Source: Betaproteobacteria bacterium
Lineage (GTDB): Bacteria; Pseudomonadota; Gammaproteobacteria; Burkholderiales; Casimicrobiaceae
DNA: 43,260 bases
NCBI GenBank assembly: GCA_004293675.1
Contig: READ01000037.1
Location: forward strand, 1-43,260
Reading direction: 5' to 3'
In this document: positions 6,951-14,123 of the stretch, piece by piece
How the letters are laid out: each line of letters opens with the position of its first letter
Position numbering within the stretch: the first letter of the stretch is position 1
Translations under genes and position numbers: made by a program
Notes under the pieces: model-generated
The model's database searches: none
What the model was told of the DNA's origin: nothing
Seen by the model: only the letters and a program-made list of their open reading frames with translations

Positions 6951-7850
6951 CTACATCGTGCGAAGTTTTGCCCGCAGAGCCGCGCCGATTTCGGGTTTGT
7001 CAATGAACGGGTCGGTGGGGTTTCGGGAATCCACGATGTCGCGCATACGTGTTTCAACGACCTTGAGCGCATTGGGATGTGAGTAGATATAGAATTCGCC
7101 CGCCTCGACGGCTTCGAATACTCGCTTGGCCACGTCGGCGGCGCTGACCTTGCCTGAGCTCACCGCTTTATCGCTTTGCGCTTGCGCGACCAGTTGCGAC
7201 GCGGTCGGCTTGATGCCGTTTCTGAGCTCTGCCGGACGATTGCGATGCGACTGTGAAATACCCGTTGCCACAAAAAATGGGCACAGCAATGCGGCCGTGA
7301 CTTGATCGCTCACCAAGCTCAAATCTTGATACAGCGATTCGGTGAGCGACACCACGGCGTGCTTCGAAACGTTGTAGACACCCATCGTAGGCGCATTGAG
7401 TAAGCCCGCCATCGATGCGGTGTTGATGATGCATCCACGGTAGCTAGGCTCTGTCTTGGCGCGCTCCAGCATCATCGGTGTAAACGCCTTCACGCCGTAC
7501 ACCACACCCATTACGTTAACGCCCATCACCCAATCCCAGTCCTTGAGTGTGTTCTCCCAAATGAATCCGCCCGAGCCGACACCGGCGTTGTTAAACACCC
7601 AATGCGGCGCACCGAATCGCGATAGCGTTTCAGCAGCTAACGCGTCGATTTGTTCGGGTTTTGACACGTCAACACGCTGCGCCAAGACCTCGACACCCAT
7701 GGCCCGAATTTCGTTGGCGGCGGCGTCAAGTGCAACTTGCTCCACGTCTGCCATCACGATGTTGTCACCGCGCGCTGCGCCTAGGCGCGCAAACTCAAGC
7801 CCGAAGCCCGAAGCTGCGCCGGTGATCACCAATGTTCTCTTTTGACTCAT
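6951..7850 (-). CDS. SDR family NAD(P)-dependent oxidoreductase
   Basis: This is a classical short-chain dehydrogenase of 299 residues. It has the cofactor-binding TGAASGFG at residues 10-17, an acidic residue in MADVE at the end of the second strand that favours NAD(H), NNAG near residue 91, and the catalytic YNVSK near residue 158 with an upstream serine in NTASMAG. The C-terminal extension of about 40 residues is longer than in minimal SDRs. AGGA six bases before the ATG supports the start. It is the first gene of a possible two-gene unit with YchJ. It sits in a block of acyl-CoA degradation genes, so an alcohol or hydroxyacyl substrate is likely. Confidence 0.92.
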   Translation of the reverse strand: MSQKRTLVITGAASGFGLEFARLGAARGDNIVMADVEQVALDAAANEIRAMGVEVLAQRVDVSKPEQIDALAAETLSRFGAPHWVFNNAGVGSGGFIWENTLKDWDWVMGVNVMGVVYGVKAFTPMMLERAKTEPSYRGCIINTASMAGLLNAPTMGVYNVSKHAVVSLTESLYQDLSLVSDQVTAALLCPFFVATGISQSHRNRPAELRNGIKPTASQLVAQAQSDKAVSSGKVSAADVAKRVFEAVEAGEFYIYSHPNALKVVETRMRDIVDSRNPTDPFIDKPEIGAALRAKLRTM

Positions 7851-7890
7851 GCCAATCCTGTACTGTGCGAAGTGAACGACGTTGCGAAAA

Positions 7891-8898
7891 CTAAACTAGC
7901 TTGACGAGCTGCTTGCCGAAATTTTTGCCCTTGAGCAGATCAAAAAACGCTTGCGGCGCGCTGGCCAAACCTTCGGCAATCGATTCGCGGAACTTGATTT
8001 TTCCAGTCGCCACGTAGCCGCCCAATTCCGTCAAGCCTTCGGGCCACAAATTCATGTGCTCGCTCACAATAAAGCCCTGAATTTTTAGACGCGACATCAG
8101 AATCAGTTGCGGCGCCGCCATCGGAATGGGCACGCCGTTATAGCCCGAAATCATGCCGCACATTGCAATGCGGCCAAACGCGTTCATTCGCTGCATCACG
8201 CAGTCCAAAATCATGCCGCCTACATTTTCAAAATGGCAATCAATGCCATTGGGTGCGGCCGCTTTGAGGGCCGCATTCAAGCTTTTGGGATCAGTGTTGG
8301 CTTTGTAGTCAATGCACTCATCGAAGCCCAGTTCGTTTTTCACGTACGCACATTTGTCGGGACCGCCCGCGATCCCTACGACGCGAAAGCCTTTGAGCTT
8401 GGCGAGCTGGCCGACCACGGAGCCCACCGCGCCCGATGCGGAATCCACGCACACCGTTTCGCCCGCTTTGGGTTCACAAATTTTCATCAAGCCGTACCAC
8501 GCCGTCATGCCGGGCATGCCCACAGAACCTAGATACGCCGAGAGTGGAACATGGGTCGTGTCGACCTTATTGACATCACCTTTTCCAGTGGCGGTGGCAT
8601 AGAGCTGCCAGCCACAGAAGCCAACGACCTTGTCGCCCACCGCGTACTTGGGGTTTCGCGATTCAACAACCTCGCCCACAGTGCCGCCGATCATCGTTTC
8701 ATCGATCGGTTGCGGCTGCGCGTAGCTCTTGCCGTCGTTCATCCGGCCGCGCATGTAGGGATCGAGCGAGAGGTAGTGATTGCGAATGCGAAGTTCGCCT
8801 TCGGCCAGCGGCGAAAGCTCGGCGTCTTCGAGTCGAAAGTTCTCTGCGCTCGGTTCGCCGTTGGGACGCGAGGCCAAAACGATGCGTTGATTTTTCAT
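7891..8898 (-). CDS. NADP-dependent MDR oxidoreductase, CurA/PTGR-like
   Basis: This 335-residue zinc-independent medium-chain reductase resembles CurA and prostaglandin/leukotriene reductases, which reduce enones with NADPH. Visible marks are SLDPYMRGRM near residue 45, the nucleotide-binding stretch VCVDSASGAVGSVVGQLAKLKG around residue 145 (AxGxxG type), HFENVGG near residue 223, and the C-terminal GKNFGKQLVKL typical of the family. No structural-zinc cysteine cluster is present. The open frame extends 11 codons further upstream. The conserved start MKNQRIVLASRPNG at 8898 is preferred, four bases from the stop of the upstream SDR gene, implying co-transcription. Confidence 0.92.
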   Translation of the reverse strand: MKNQRIVLASRPNGEPSAENFRLEDAELSPLAEGELRIRNHYLSLDPYMRGRMNDGKSYAQPQPIDETMIGGTVGEVVESRNPKYAVGDKVVGFCGWQLYATATGKGDVNKVDTTHVPLSAYLGSVGMPGMTAWYGLMKICEPKAGETVCVDSASGAVGSVVGQLAKLKGFRVVGIAGGPDKCAYVKNELGFDECIDYKANTDPKSLNAALKAAAPNGIDCHFENVGGMILDCVMQRMNAFGRIAMCGMISGYNGVPIPMAAPQLILMSRLKIQGFIVSEHMNLWPEGLTELGGYVATGKIKFRESIAEGLASAPQAFFDLLKGKNFGKQLVKLV

Positions 8899-8902
8899 AA
8901 AC

Positions 8903-9694
8903 CTAACCGCCCAGAATTGCTGAAACACCACCGTCCACCGCCATCGCTTGGCCGGTGATGTGTTTACCAGCGTCCGAGGCGAAGAGTACGGTGAGCCCCT
9001 TTAAATCCTCTTCATCACCAATGCGCAAAAGCGGTGCGCCCTTAGCCATGTTCTCTTCGCCCACCGCAGCGAGCAGGCCCGCTGTCATCTTGCTCGGAAA
9101 AAATCCGGGGCAAATTGCGTTCACGCGAATGCCGTAATGGCCCCACTCGCCCGCGAGCGCCTTCGTAAAGTTAATCACGGCCGCTTTGGAGGTGTTGTAG
9201 GCCACCGTCTTCATAAACGCTGGGTTGCCGCCTAAGCCAGCGATCGACGCTACGTTGATGATGCAACCCGATTTACGTGGAATGAAGCAATGTTTACCGA
9301 TCGCCTGCGACAACACGAAAATGCCACGCACGTTGACGTTCATCACTTTGTCGTAAGCCTCAATCGGATGATCTTCGGCGGGCGCGCCCCAGCTAGCGCC
9401 AGCGTTGTTAATCAAGATATCAATCGGACCTTCGGCAAGGGTGGCATGCGCGAGTGCTTGCGCGCCCTCTGCGTTGCCACAGTCAGCCGCGATTGCGCTG
9501 GCTTTGATGCCCGCTGCGGTGAGTTCAGCCACTGCCGCGTCCAATTCATTTTGCTTGCGCGCCGAGAGCACGACGGATGCGCCCGCCTCGCCCAAGGCAT
9601 GCGCCATCTGCAATCCAAGGCCGCGTGAACCGCCGGTGATAAGGGCGCGTTTGCCCGTAAGGTCGAACAGCGCTTTGATGTGTCTTGGTGTCAT
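8903..9694 (-). CDS. SDR family oxidoreductase
   Basis: This 263-residue classical SDR resembles gluconate 5-dehydrogenase or 3-oxoacyl-reductase types. It carries TGGSRGLG at residues 20-27 after a strand KRALI, an arginine at the end of the second strand (SARKQ) favouring NADP(H), NNAG near residue 96, and YNTSK near residue 165. The SDR tail NAICPGFFPSKMT is near residue 192, and AVDGGVSAILGG ends the protein. All catalytic residues are present. It is the first gene of a tight pair with the CurA-like reductase, and a palindromic repeat element lies in its upstream region. The substrate is not determinable. Confidence 0.93.
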   Translation of the reverse strand: MTPRHIKALFDLTGKRALITGGSRGLGLQMAHALGEAGASVVLSARKQNELDAAVAELTAAGIKASAIAADCGNAEGAQALAHATLAEGPIDILINNAGASWGAPAEDHPIEAYDKVMNVNVRGIFVLSQAIGKHCFIPRKSGCIINVASIAGLGGNPAFMKTVAYNTSKAAVINFTKALAGEWGHYGIRVNAICPGFFPSKMTAGLLAAVGEENMAKGAPLLRIGDEEDLKGLTVLFASDAGKHITGQAMAVDGGVSAILGG

Positions 9695-9743
9695 GATGGG
9701 CTTTCAGTGAAGTGAGGAATCTAGGAAAGAGCGGGGCTCTGTT

Positions 9744-9902
9744 CCCCTCTCCCGCAAGCGGGAGAGGGGCTAGGGGTGAGGGTGTGTGGCGTAATCGTAC
9801 GATTGAATGGGAGAGTTTAGCGGTGGAAAGCACTGCTCAAATGTAGGTTTCTGTCACTCCACCGCACCCTCACCCCCGCCCTCTCCCGCCTGCGGGAGAG
9901 GG
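9744..9902. repeat. 159-bp element with paired terminal palindromes
   Basis: A perfect palindrome at 9744-9769 (12-bp arms, CCCCTCTCCCGC with loop aa) is followed by gctaggggtgagggtg. At the other end, caccctcacccccgcc precedes a second palindrome at 9879-9902 (11-bp arms, CCCTCTCCCGC with loop ct). The two ends are inverted relative to each other, giving a REP-doublet-like element. It lies between the SDR start (9694) and the acyl-CoA dehydrogenase stop (9919). The right palindrome is 17 bases beyond that stop and may also help end its transcript. A shorter relative is inserted inside the acyl-CoA dehydrogenase gene. Confidence 0.88.
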
Positions 9903-9918
9903 AGAAAAACGAGCAGCG

Positions 9919-11853
9919 TCAGAGCGCGTCAGCCGAGATGTTGGCGCAGGTCATATCTCGTGATTTGACCACGGCGAGCCACGCTTCGACCTTGGGGATT
10001 TCGTAATGAAAGAAGTAAGTACAAGCGGCACGTTTTCCCTCGACAAACGAGGCGTCGAGTTGCTTGGTTTCGGCATCATCAAGCGCTAGGACGACATCAA
10101 GCCATACCCAGGCTAGCACCATGTGCCCAAACGCCTGCAGATACGGCGTCGCGTTGGCGAGCGCTTCGTTCGGATTGCCGCTGCTCCATGCAAATTTTGT
10201 GGCTTGACCGACGTGTTGAAGTGCGCGCGCCAAGCTTTGTGCATGCTCAGCGTGCAGCGGATTGTGAAACGCCCGTTGAATCGTCTGGTTGATTCGATAC
10301 GCGAGAAGCATCAAGCCTTTGCCGCCATCCATCACGACTTTGCGGCCCAGCAAATCAAGCGCTTGAATGCCGTGCGTGCCCTCGTGAATCATATTGAGTC
10401 GATTGTCGCGCCAATACTGCTCAACTGGAAAATCGCGGGTGTAGCCGTAGCCGCCATGAATTTGAATGGCCATCGAGTTGGCCTCAAGGCAGTTTTCGCT
10501 GGGCCAACTTTTAGCGACGGGCGTTAGGACTTCGAGCAGTAGCTTTGCGTCAGCTGCGCTTGCTGGCTCGCCGGTATTCGTTTCATCGACGAGCTTTGCG
10601 CAGTAGAGCAACAATGCCATCGCGCCTTCGCAATAAGACTTTTGCGCGAGCAGCATTCGCTTGATGTCGGCATGCTCGATGAGCGGCACCGGAGGTTGCG
10701 CCGCGTCTTTGCCGCTGCCAACGATTGGGCGGCCTTGTTTGCGATCTTTGGCGTATTGCAGCGATGCCTCAAAGCCCGCCATACCCAGCATGGTCGCAGC
10801 TAGGCCAATGCCGATGCGGGCTTCGTTCATCATGTGAAACATGCCCTTCAAGCCCTCGCCGGGTTTGCCAACCAAATAGCCCACCGCACCCGCTTTGCCT
10901 AACGGTTTAAATTTTCCTTCGCCGAAGTTAAGCAACGTGTTGGGCGTGCCGCGCCAACCGAGTTTGTGGTTTAAGCCGGCGAGGACGACGTCGTTGCGTT
11001 CGCCAATCTGAAATTCCCCTCCCCCTGGGGGGGAGGGGTTAGGGGAGAGGGTGCTGGCGTCTTCTCGACGTTGGCTTGGGGTGCCTACACCCTCTCCCCA
11101 ACCCTCCCCCCCAGGGGGAGGGAGCACGAGAAACTTAGGCACGATAAAGAGCGAAATCCCACGCGTTCCGGGAACCAACTTACCCTCAGCATCGGGAATT
11201 TTCGCCAATACCAGATGCACGATGTTTTCCGTCACATCGTGCTCGCCACCCGAGATCCACATTTTGTTGCCGGTCAACCGGTAGCGCGGGCCAAGCGCAT
11301 CGTCTTCATCATCGAGCACGGCACGCGTTGCAATGTCAGAGAGTGAGGAGCCTGCTTGCGGTTCAGATAAGCACATCGTGCCAGCCCAGCGACCTGCAAA
11401 TTCATTGGCAGCAAACACTTCTTTTTGTGCCTCTGTGCCGCTCACCATGATCGCGTTGGCGTTGCCAGTCGTCAACAGTGCCCAAGAAATACTGATCGAC
11501 GCTTTGCTGAAAAACATGTTCGCCGCAGCTTCAACCACGTAGGGGAGCTGCATGCCACCCAACTCGTATTCCTGCGCTGCAGCGAGCATTCCGGATTCAG
11601 CGTAGGCCCGCCAAGCGTCATGCGTGGCTTGAGGCAGAACGACACGTAGCGTGCCGTCGGGATTGACCTCCGTCTGAGGTTCTTCGCTATCAACTGTGCG
11701 ATTGAACGGCGCGTATTTTTCGTTCGCAATCGTTTCAGCGGTATCGAGTACGGCAGAAAACGTATCGCTCGAGTGATCGGCGAAGCGCGGACGCGAAGTC
11801 AGCGACTCGATTTTGAGCCAATCGCGGAGGAAGAAATCAACGGTGCTTCGCAT
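9919..11853 (-). CDS. Acyl-CoA dehydrogenase with in-frame palindromic insertion
   Basis: This 644-residue flavoprotein should catalyse the first alpha,beta-oxidation of an acyl-CoA. Family features are MCLSEPQAGSSLSD (FAD/substrate loop), KMWISGGEHD, NEARIGIGLAATMLG, IQIHGGYGYTRDFPVEQYWRDNR (C-terminal FAD-binding helix and catalytic region) and a long C-terminal four-helix extension typical of the roughly 600-residue subfamily. After SLFIVPKFLV comes a Pro/Gly-rich insert of about 38 residues (LPPPGGEGWGEG to SPNPSPPGGGEF). It is encoded by an inverted-repeat element at 11016-11122, after which the conserved GERNDVVLAGLNHKLG resumes. The start is taken at MRSTVDFFLRDWL (11853). An upstream extension of 36 codons reads through a 33-bp repeat and is unlikely. 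It lies downstream of the GIY-YIG repeats and thiolase. Confidence 0.92.
   Translation of the reverse strand: MRSTVDFFLRDWLKIESLTSRPRFADHSSDTFSAVLDTAETIANEKYAPFNRTVDSEEPQTEVNPDGTLRVVLPQATHDAWRAYAESGMLAAAQEYELGGMQLPYVVEAAANMFFSKASISISWALLTTGNANAIMVSGTEAQKEVFAANEFAGRWAGTMCLSEPQAGSSLSDIATRAVLDDEDDALGPRYRLTGNKMWISGGEHDVTENIVHLVLAKIPDAEGKLVPGTRGISLFIVPKFLVLPPPGGEGWGEGVGTPSQRREDASTLSPNPSPPGGGEFQIGERNDVVLAGLNHKLGWRGTPNTLLNFGEGKFKPLGKAGAVGYLVGKPGEGLKGMFHMMNEARIGIGLAATMLGMAGFEASLQYAKDRKQGRPIVGSGKDAAQPPVPLIEHADIKRMLLAQKSYCEGAMALLLYCAKLVDETNTGEPASAADAKLLLEVLTPVAKSWPSENCLEANSMAIQIHGGYGYTRDFPVEQYWRDNRLNMIHEGTHGIQALDLLGRKVVMDGGKGLMLLAYRINQTIQRAFHNPLHAEHAQSLARALQHVGQATKFAWSSGNPNEALANATPYLQAFGHMVLAWVWLDVVLALDDAETKQLDASFVEGKRAACTYFFHYEIPKVEAWLAVVKSRDMTCANISADAL
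11016..11122. repeat. Palindromic element inserted inside the acyl-CoA dehydrogenase gene
   Basis: Two outward palindromes bound this 107-bp segment: CCCCTCCCCC/GGGGGAGGGG at 11016-11038 and CCCTCCCCC/GGGGGAGGG at 11102-11122. Inner sequences ttaggggagagggtg and caccctctccccaa are mutually inverted. The layout matches the intergenic element at 9744-9902 (gctaggggtgagggtg and its inverse), so both are the same class. The insertion keeps the reading frame and adds a low-complexity loop to the enzyme. Confidence 0.9.
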
Positions 11854-11861
11854 CAACAGCC

Positions 11862-12203
11862 TTAACTTTTTGCATCCAAACCACCCGTTCGTGGTGAGCT
11901 TGTCGAACCATGAACGGCTACTGAAGAATAGCTTTTCGCGAGGGACTGCAACCGCTCCCAATCCCCGGCAATCAAAGCTTCCTTCTTCGCCCGCGACCAG
12001 CGTTTGACCTGCTGCTCAAAGGCTAGCGCCTCCTCACGTGTCGGAGCTGATTCGAGAAACACCAGCTCTACCGGCAAGCGCTTCGACACCCAACTGTCTG
12101 ACTGCGCCGCACGGTGTGAGGCGAGCCGAACGTCGGGATTATCCGTGTGGCCTGTGTAGTACGCGCCATTCCCGCACTTCAAAATGTCGACGTAGAAAGC
12201 CAA
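11862..12203 (-). CDS. GIY-YIG nuclease, copy 1
   Basis: This 113-residue single-domain GIY-YIG protein is of the COG2827 type (small URI-domain predicted endonucleases). GAYYTGHT at residues 13-20, the catalytic arginine in NPDVRLASH near residue 26 and the glutamate in ALAFEQQVKRW near residue 63 are retained. The first motif reads YVDILKC instead of the usual YVYILKC, replacing the GIY tyrosine by aspartate, so this copy may be inactive. The start is a TTG, as in copy 2. The last residues (VHGSTSSPRTGG) are encoded by a reverse 33-bp palindrome, and another palindrome lies 16 bases upstream of the start. It forms a 550-bp tandem duplication with copy 2 and ends eight bases before the acyl-CoA dehydrogenase start. 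Confidence 0.85.
   Translation of the reverse strand: MAFYVDILKCGNGAYYTGHTDNPDVRLASHRAAQSDSWVSKRLPVELVFLESAPTREEALAFEQQVKRWSRAKKEALIAGDWERLQSLAKSYSSVAVHGSTSSPRTGGLDAKS
11885..11917 (-). repeat. 33-bp palindromic repeat, copy 6
   Basis: This perfect reverse-orientation copy is embedded in the 3' coding end of GIY-YIG copy 1, where it encodes most of VHGSTSSPRT. Its partner in the duplication is at 12435-12467, exactly 550 bases away. Confidence 0.95.
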
Positions 12204-12218
12204 ATAGGTTCTTCAGTT

Positions 12219-12251
12219 GCGTTCATGGTTCGACAAGCTCACCACGAACGG
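12219..12251 (+). repeat. 33-bp palindromic repeat, copy 7
   Basis: This forward copy differs from consensus only at the first base. It lies 16 bases upstream of the TTG start of GIY-YIG copy 1 and overlaps the 3' end of the copy 2 reading frame. Its partner is at 12769-12801. Confidence 0.93.
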
Positions 12252-12753
12252 GTGAGAGGCGTCCGGGGCTTCTTCGAGGTCGCTGGGTTTCGTGCCTCAG
12301 CTTAGCGTAAGAACTCACTCCCGTTCGTGGTGACGCTTCGGCAAGCTCAGCGCTAAAGGCGCGCTCACCACTCTCTCCCGTTCGTGGTGACGCTTCGACA
12401 GGCTCAGCGCTAAAGGCGCGCTCACCACTCACTTCCGTTCGTGGTGAGCTTGTCGAACCATGAACGGCGAATGAAGAATAGCTTTTCGCAAGCAATTGCA
12501 ACCTCTCCCAATCCCGGACAATCAAAGCGTCCTTCTTCGCCCGCGACCAGCGTTTGACCTGCTGCTCAAAGGCTAGCGCCTCTTCACGTGTTGGAGCTGC
12601 ATCGATAAATACCAGCTCTACAGGCAAGCGCTTCGACACCCAACTGTCTGACTGCGCCGCGCGATGTGAGGCGAGCCGAACGTCGGGATTATCCGTGTGG
12701 CCCGTGTAGTACGCGCCATCCGCGCATTTCAAAATGTAGACGTAGAAAGCCAA
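12223..12753 (-). CDS. GIY-YIG nuclease, copy 2, with repeat-encoded tail
   Basis: This 176-residue protein has residues 1-93 as an intact GIY-YIG domain: YVYILKC at residues 4-10, GAYYTGHT at 13-20, Arg near residue 26 and Glu near 63. The catalytic set is complete, so nuclease activity is plausible. From about residue 94 the sequence is entirely encoded by palindromic repeats: VHGSTSSPRT, then two 19-residue units of the type SGERAFSAEPVEASPRTGE, then a tail that runs into the palindrome at 12219-12251. The start is TTG with no ATG available nearby. The domain is nearly identical to copy 1. It lies just downstream of the thiolase gene, on the same strand. Confidence 0.85.
   Translation of the reverse strand: MAFYVYILKCADGAYYTGHTDNPDVRLASHRAAQSDSWVSKRLPVELVFIDAAPTREEALAFEQQVKRWSRAKKDALIVRDWERLQLLAKSYSSFAVHGSTSSPRTEVSGERAFSAEPVEASPRTGESGERAFSAELAEASPRTGVSSYAKLRHETQRPRRSPGRLSPVRGELVEP
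12321..12434 (-). repeat. Two 57-bp tandem units of a variant palindrome
   Basis: Units begin at 12321 and 12378 and lead into the 33-bp repeat at 12435, each 57 bases apart. Each starts ccgttcgtggtgacgcttcg and ends with ggcgcgctcaccactc. The units are almost identical and, being 19 codons long, extend the GIY-YIG copy 2 reading frame without shifting it. A single inverted unit lies at 12806-12858. Confidence 0.92.
12435..12467 (-). repeat. 33-bp palindromic repeat, copy 8
   Basis: This perfect reverse-orientation copy is at the junction between the GIY-YIG domain of copy 2 and its repeat-encoded tail. It is the duplicate of copy 6, 550 bases away. Confidence 0.95.
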
Positions 12754-12768
12754 ATGGGTTCTTCAGTT

Positions 12769-12801
12769 GCGTTCATGGTTCGACAAGCTCACCACGAACG
12801 G
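12769..12801 (+). repeat. 33-bp palindromic repeat, copy 9
   Basis: This forward copy is identical to copy 7, including the changed first base, and lies 16 bases upstream of the GIY-YIG copy 2 start. It marks the right edge of the 550-bp tandem duplication. Confidence 0.93.
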
Positions 12802-12805
12802 GTGA

Positions 12806-12858
12806 GAGTGGCGAGCGCGCCTTTAGTGCTGAGCCTGTCGAAGCGTCACCACGAACGG
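12806..12858 (+). repeat. Inverted unit of the 57-bp variant repeat
   Basis: This is the reverse complement of the 12321/12378 units with a few changes, ending in cgtcaccacgaacgg. It lies between GIY-YIG copy 2 and the thiolase stop codon at 12918. It could pair with the units inside copy 2. Confidence 0.85.
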
Positions 12859-12917
12859 AAGTGAGTGGTGAGCGCGGAGCCCGCCTCGTCAGAGAAGTGG
12901 CTCCGTATCTCGCTCCA

Positions 12918-14093
12918 TCAAACCACCTCAAAAATCCCAGCCGCCCCCATCCCGCCACCAATACACATCGTCGTGCAAACCAATTTGGCGCCGCGTCGTT
13001 TGCCTTCGATCAGTGCGTGACCGACCAAGCGTTGACCGCTCATGCCGTAGGGGTGACCTACTGCAATCGCGCCACCATTGACATTCAATTTGTCCAGCGG
13101 GATGCCCAGGGTATCGGCGCAGTAGAGCACCTGCAACGCGAACGCTTCGTTGAGTTCCCACAGGTCAATGTCCTTCACCGACAAACCGAGTCGCTTGAGC
13201 AGTTTTGGCACGGCGAACACCGGGCCGATGCCCATTTCATCGGGGTTGCAACCCGCAACGGCGAAACCGCGGAAGATGCCCAGCGGTTTGATGCCGCGCT
13301 GCTCGGCGAGCTTGGCGTTCATCACAACACACGCGCCTGCACCGTCGCTAAATTGCGATGCGTTGCCAGCGGTCACGACGCCGCCGGGGATGGCGGTGCG
13401 CACGTCTTTGATGGATTCGTAGGTAGTGCCTTGGCGCAGGCCCTCGTCCACGGACACAGTGACTTGCTTGGTCATCATGCCGAGCTTCGGGTCAGCTACG
13501 CCCGCGGTCACGGTGATCGGTGCGATCTCGTCGGTGAACTTACCGGCTTCGGTCGCGGCGCAGGCCTTTTGTTGGCTCTCGGCACCGAAACGATCCATAC
13601 GCTCTTTGCTGAGGTTGTAGCGCTTGGCGACGTTTTCTGCCGTTTGCATCATGTTCCAGTAAATCGTGGGCTTGTTTTTGTCGAGCCACGAGTCTTTGAA
13701 CATGTGCAGGTTCATCTCTTGCTGCACGCAGCTGATCGATTCCACGCCGCCTGCAACGTACACGTCGCCTTCGTTGGCGATAACGCGCTGTGCAGCCATG
13801 GCGATGGTTTGCAATCCGGATGAACAGAATCGATTGATGGTCACACCCGCGACGCTGTCGGGCATCCCAGCACGAAGGGCTGCTTGGCGGGCGATATTCC
13901 AGCCAGTCGCTCCCTCGGGATTGGCGCAGCCCATCAATACGTCATCGACTTCGCCCGCTTCGATGCCAGCGCGCTTAACGGCGTGCTCAATGGCGTGGCC
14001 AGCAAGCGTTGCGCCGTGGGTCATGTTGAACGCACCTTTCCAGCTCTTGGCGAGTGGGGTGCGGGCGGTGGAGACGATTACAGCATCAGTCAT
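12918..14093 (-). CDS. Acetyl-CoA C-acyltransferase (thiolase)
   Basis: This 391-residue thiolase, normal for the family, should cleave 3-ketoacyl-CoA with CoA in the last step of beta-oxidation (or run in the reverse direction). The three active-site elements are present: nucleophile Cys90 in NRFCSSGLQ, His347 in [10 protein letters not shown] and the general base Cys377 in [11 protein letters not shown]. The N-terminal [17 protein letters not shown] is typical of degradative FadA-type enzymes. It lies 30 bases downstream of the M20 peptidase gene, on the same strand as the fused hydratase/dehydrogenase and the acyl-CoA dehydrogenase, and together they supply a beta-oxidation set. Confidence 0.95.
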   Translation of the reverse strand: MTDAVIVSTARTPLAKSWKGAFNMTHGATLAGHAIEHAVKRAGIEAGEVDDVLMGCANPEGATGWNIARQAALRAGMPDSVAGVTINRFCSSGLQTIAMAAQRVIANEGDVYVAGGVESISCVQQEMNLHMFKDSWLDKNKPTIYWNMMQTAENVAKRYNLSKERMDRFGAESQQKACAATEAGKFTDEIAPITVTAGVADPKLGMMTKQVTVSVDEGLRQGTTYESIKDVRTAIPGGVVTAGNASQFSDGAGACVVMNAKLAEQRGIKPLGIFRGFAVAGCNPDEMGIGPVFAVPKLLKRLGLSVKDIDLWELNEAFALQVLYCADTLGIPLDKLNVNGGAIAVGHPYGMSGQRLVGHALIEGKRRGAKLVCTTMCIGGGMGAAGIFEVV

Positions 14094-14123
14094 GGCGAAG
14101 CTCTCTTCTATTCAATCGAAAAA

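Noticed and set aside
11854-11961. 36-codon N-terminal extension of the acyl-CoA dehydrogenase
   Set aside because: It is encoded by the 33-bp palindrome and the GIY-YIG 3' end; the family-like start is at 11853.
12321-12467. Possible CRISPR array
   Set aside because: The units are contiguous 57-bp tandem repeats without spacers and there are no cas genes.
12666-13823. A 385-codon open frame on the + strand
   Set aside because: It runs opposite the thiolase and GIY-YIG genes, both with complete family motifs; its own translation is Arg/His-rich with no family pattern.
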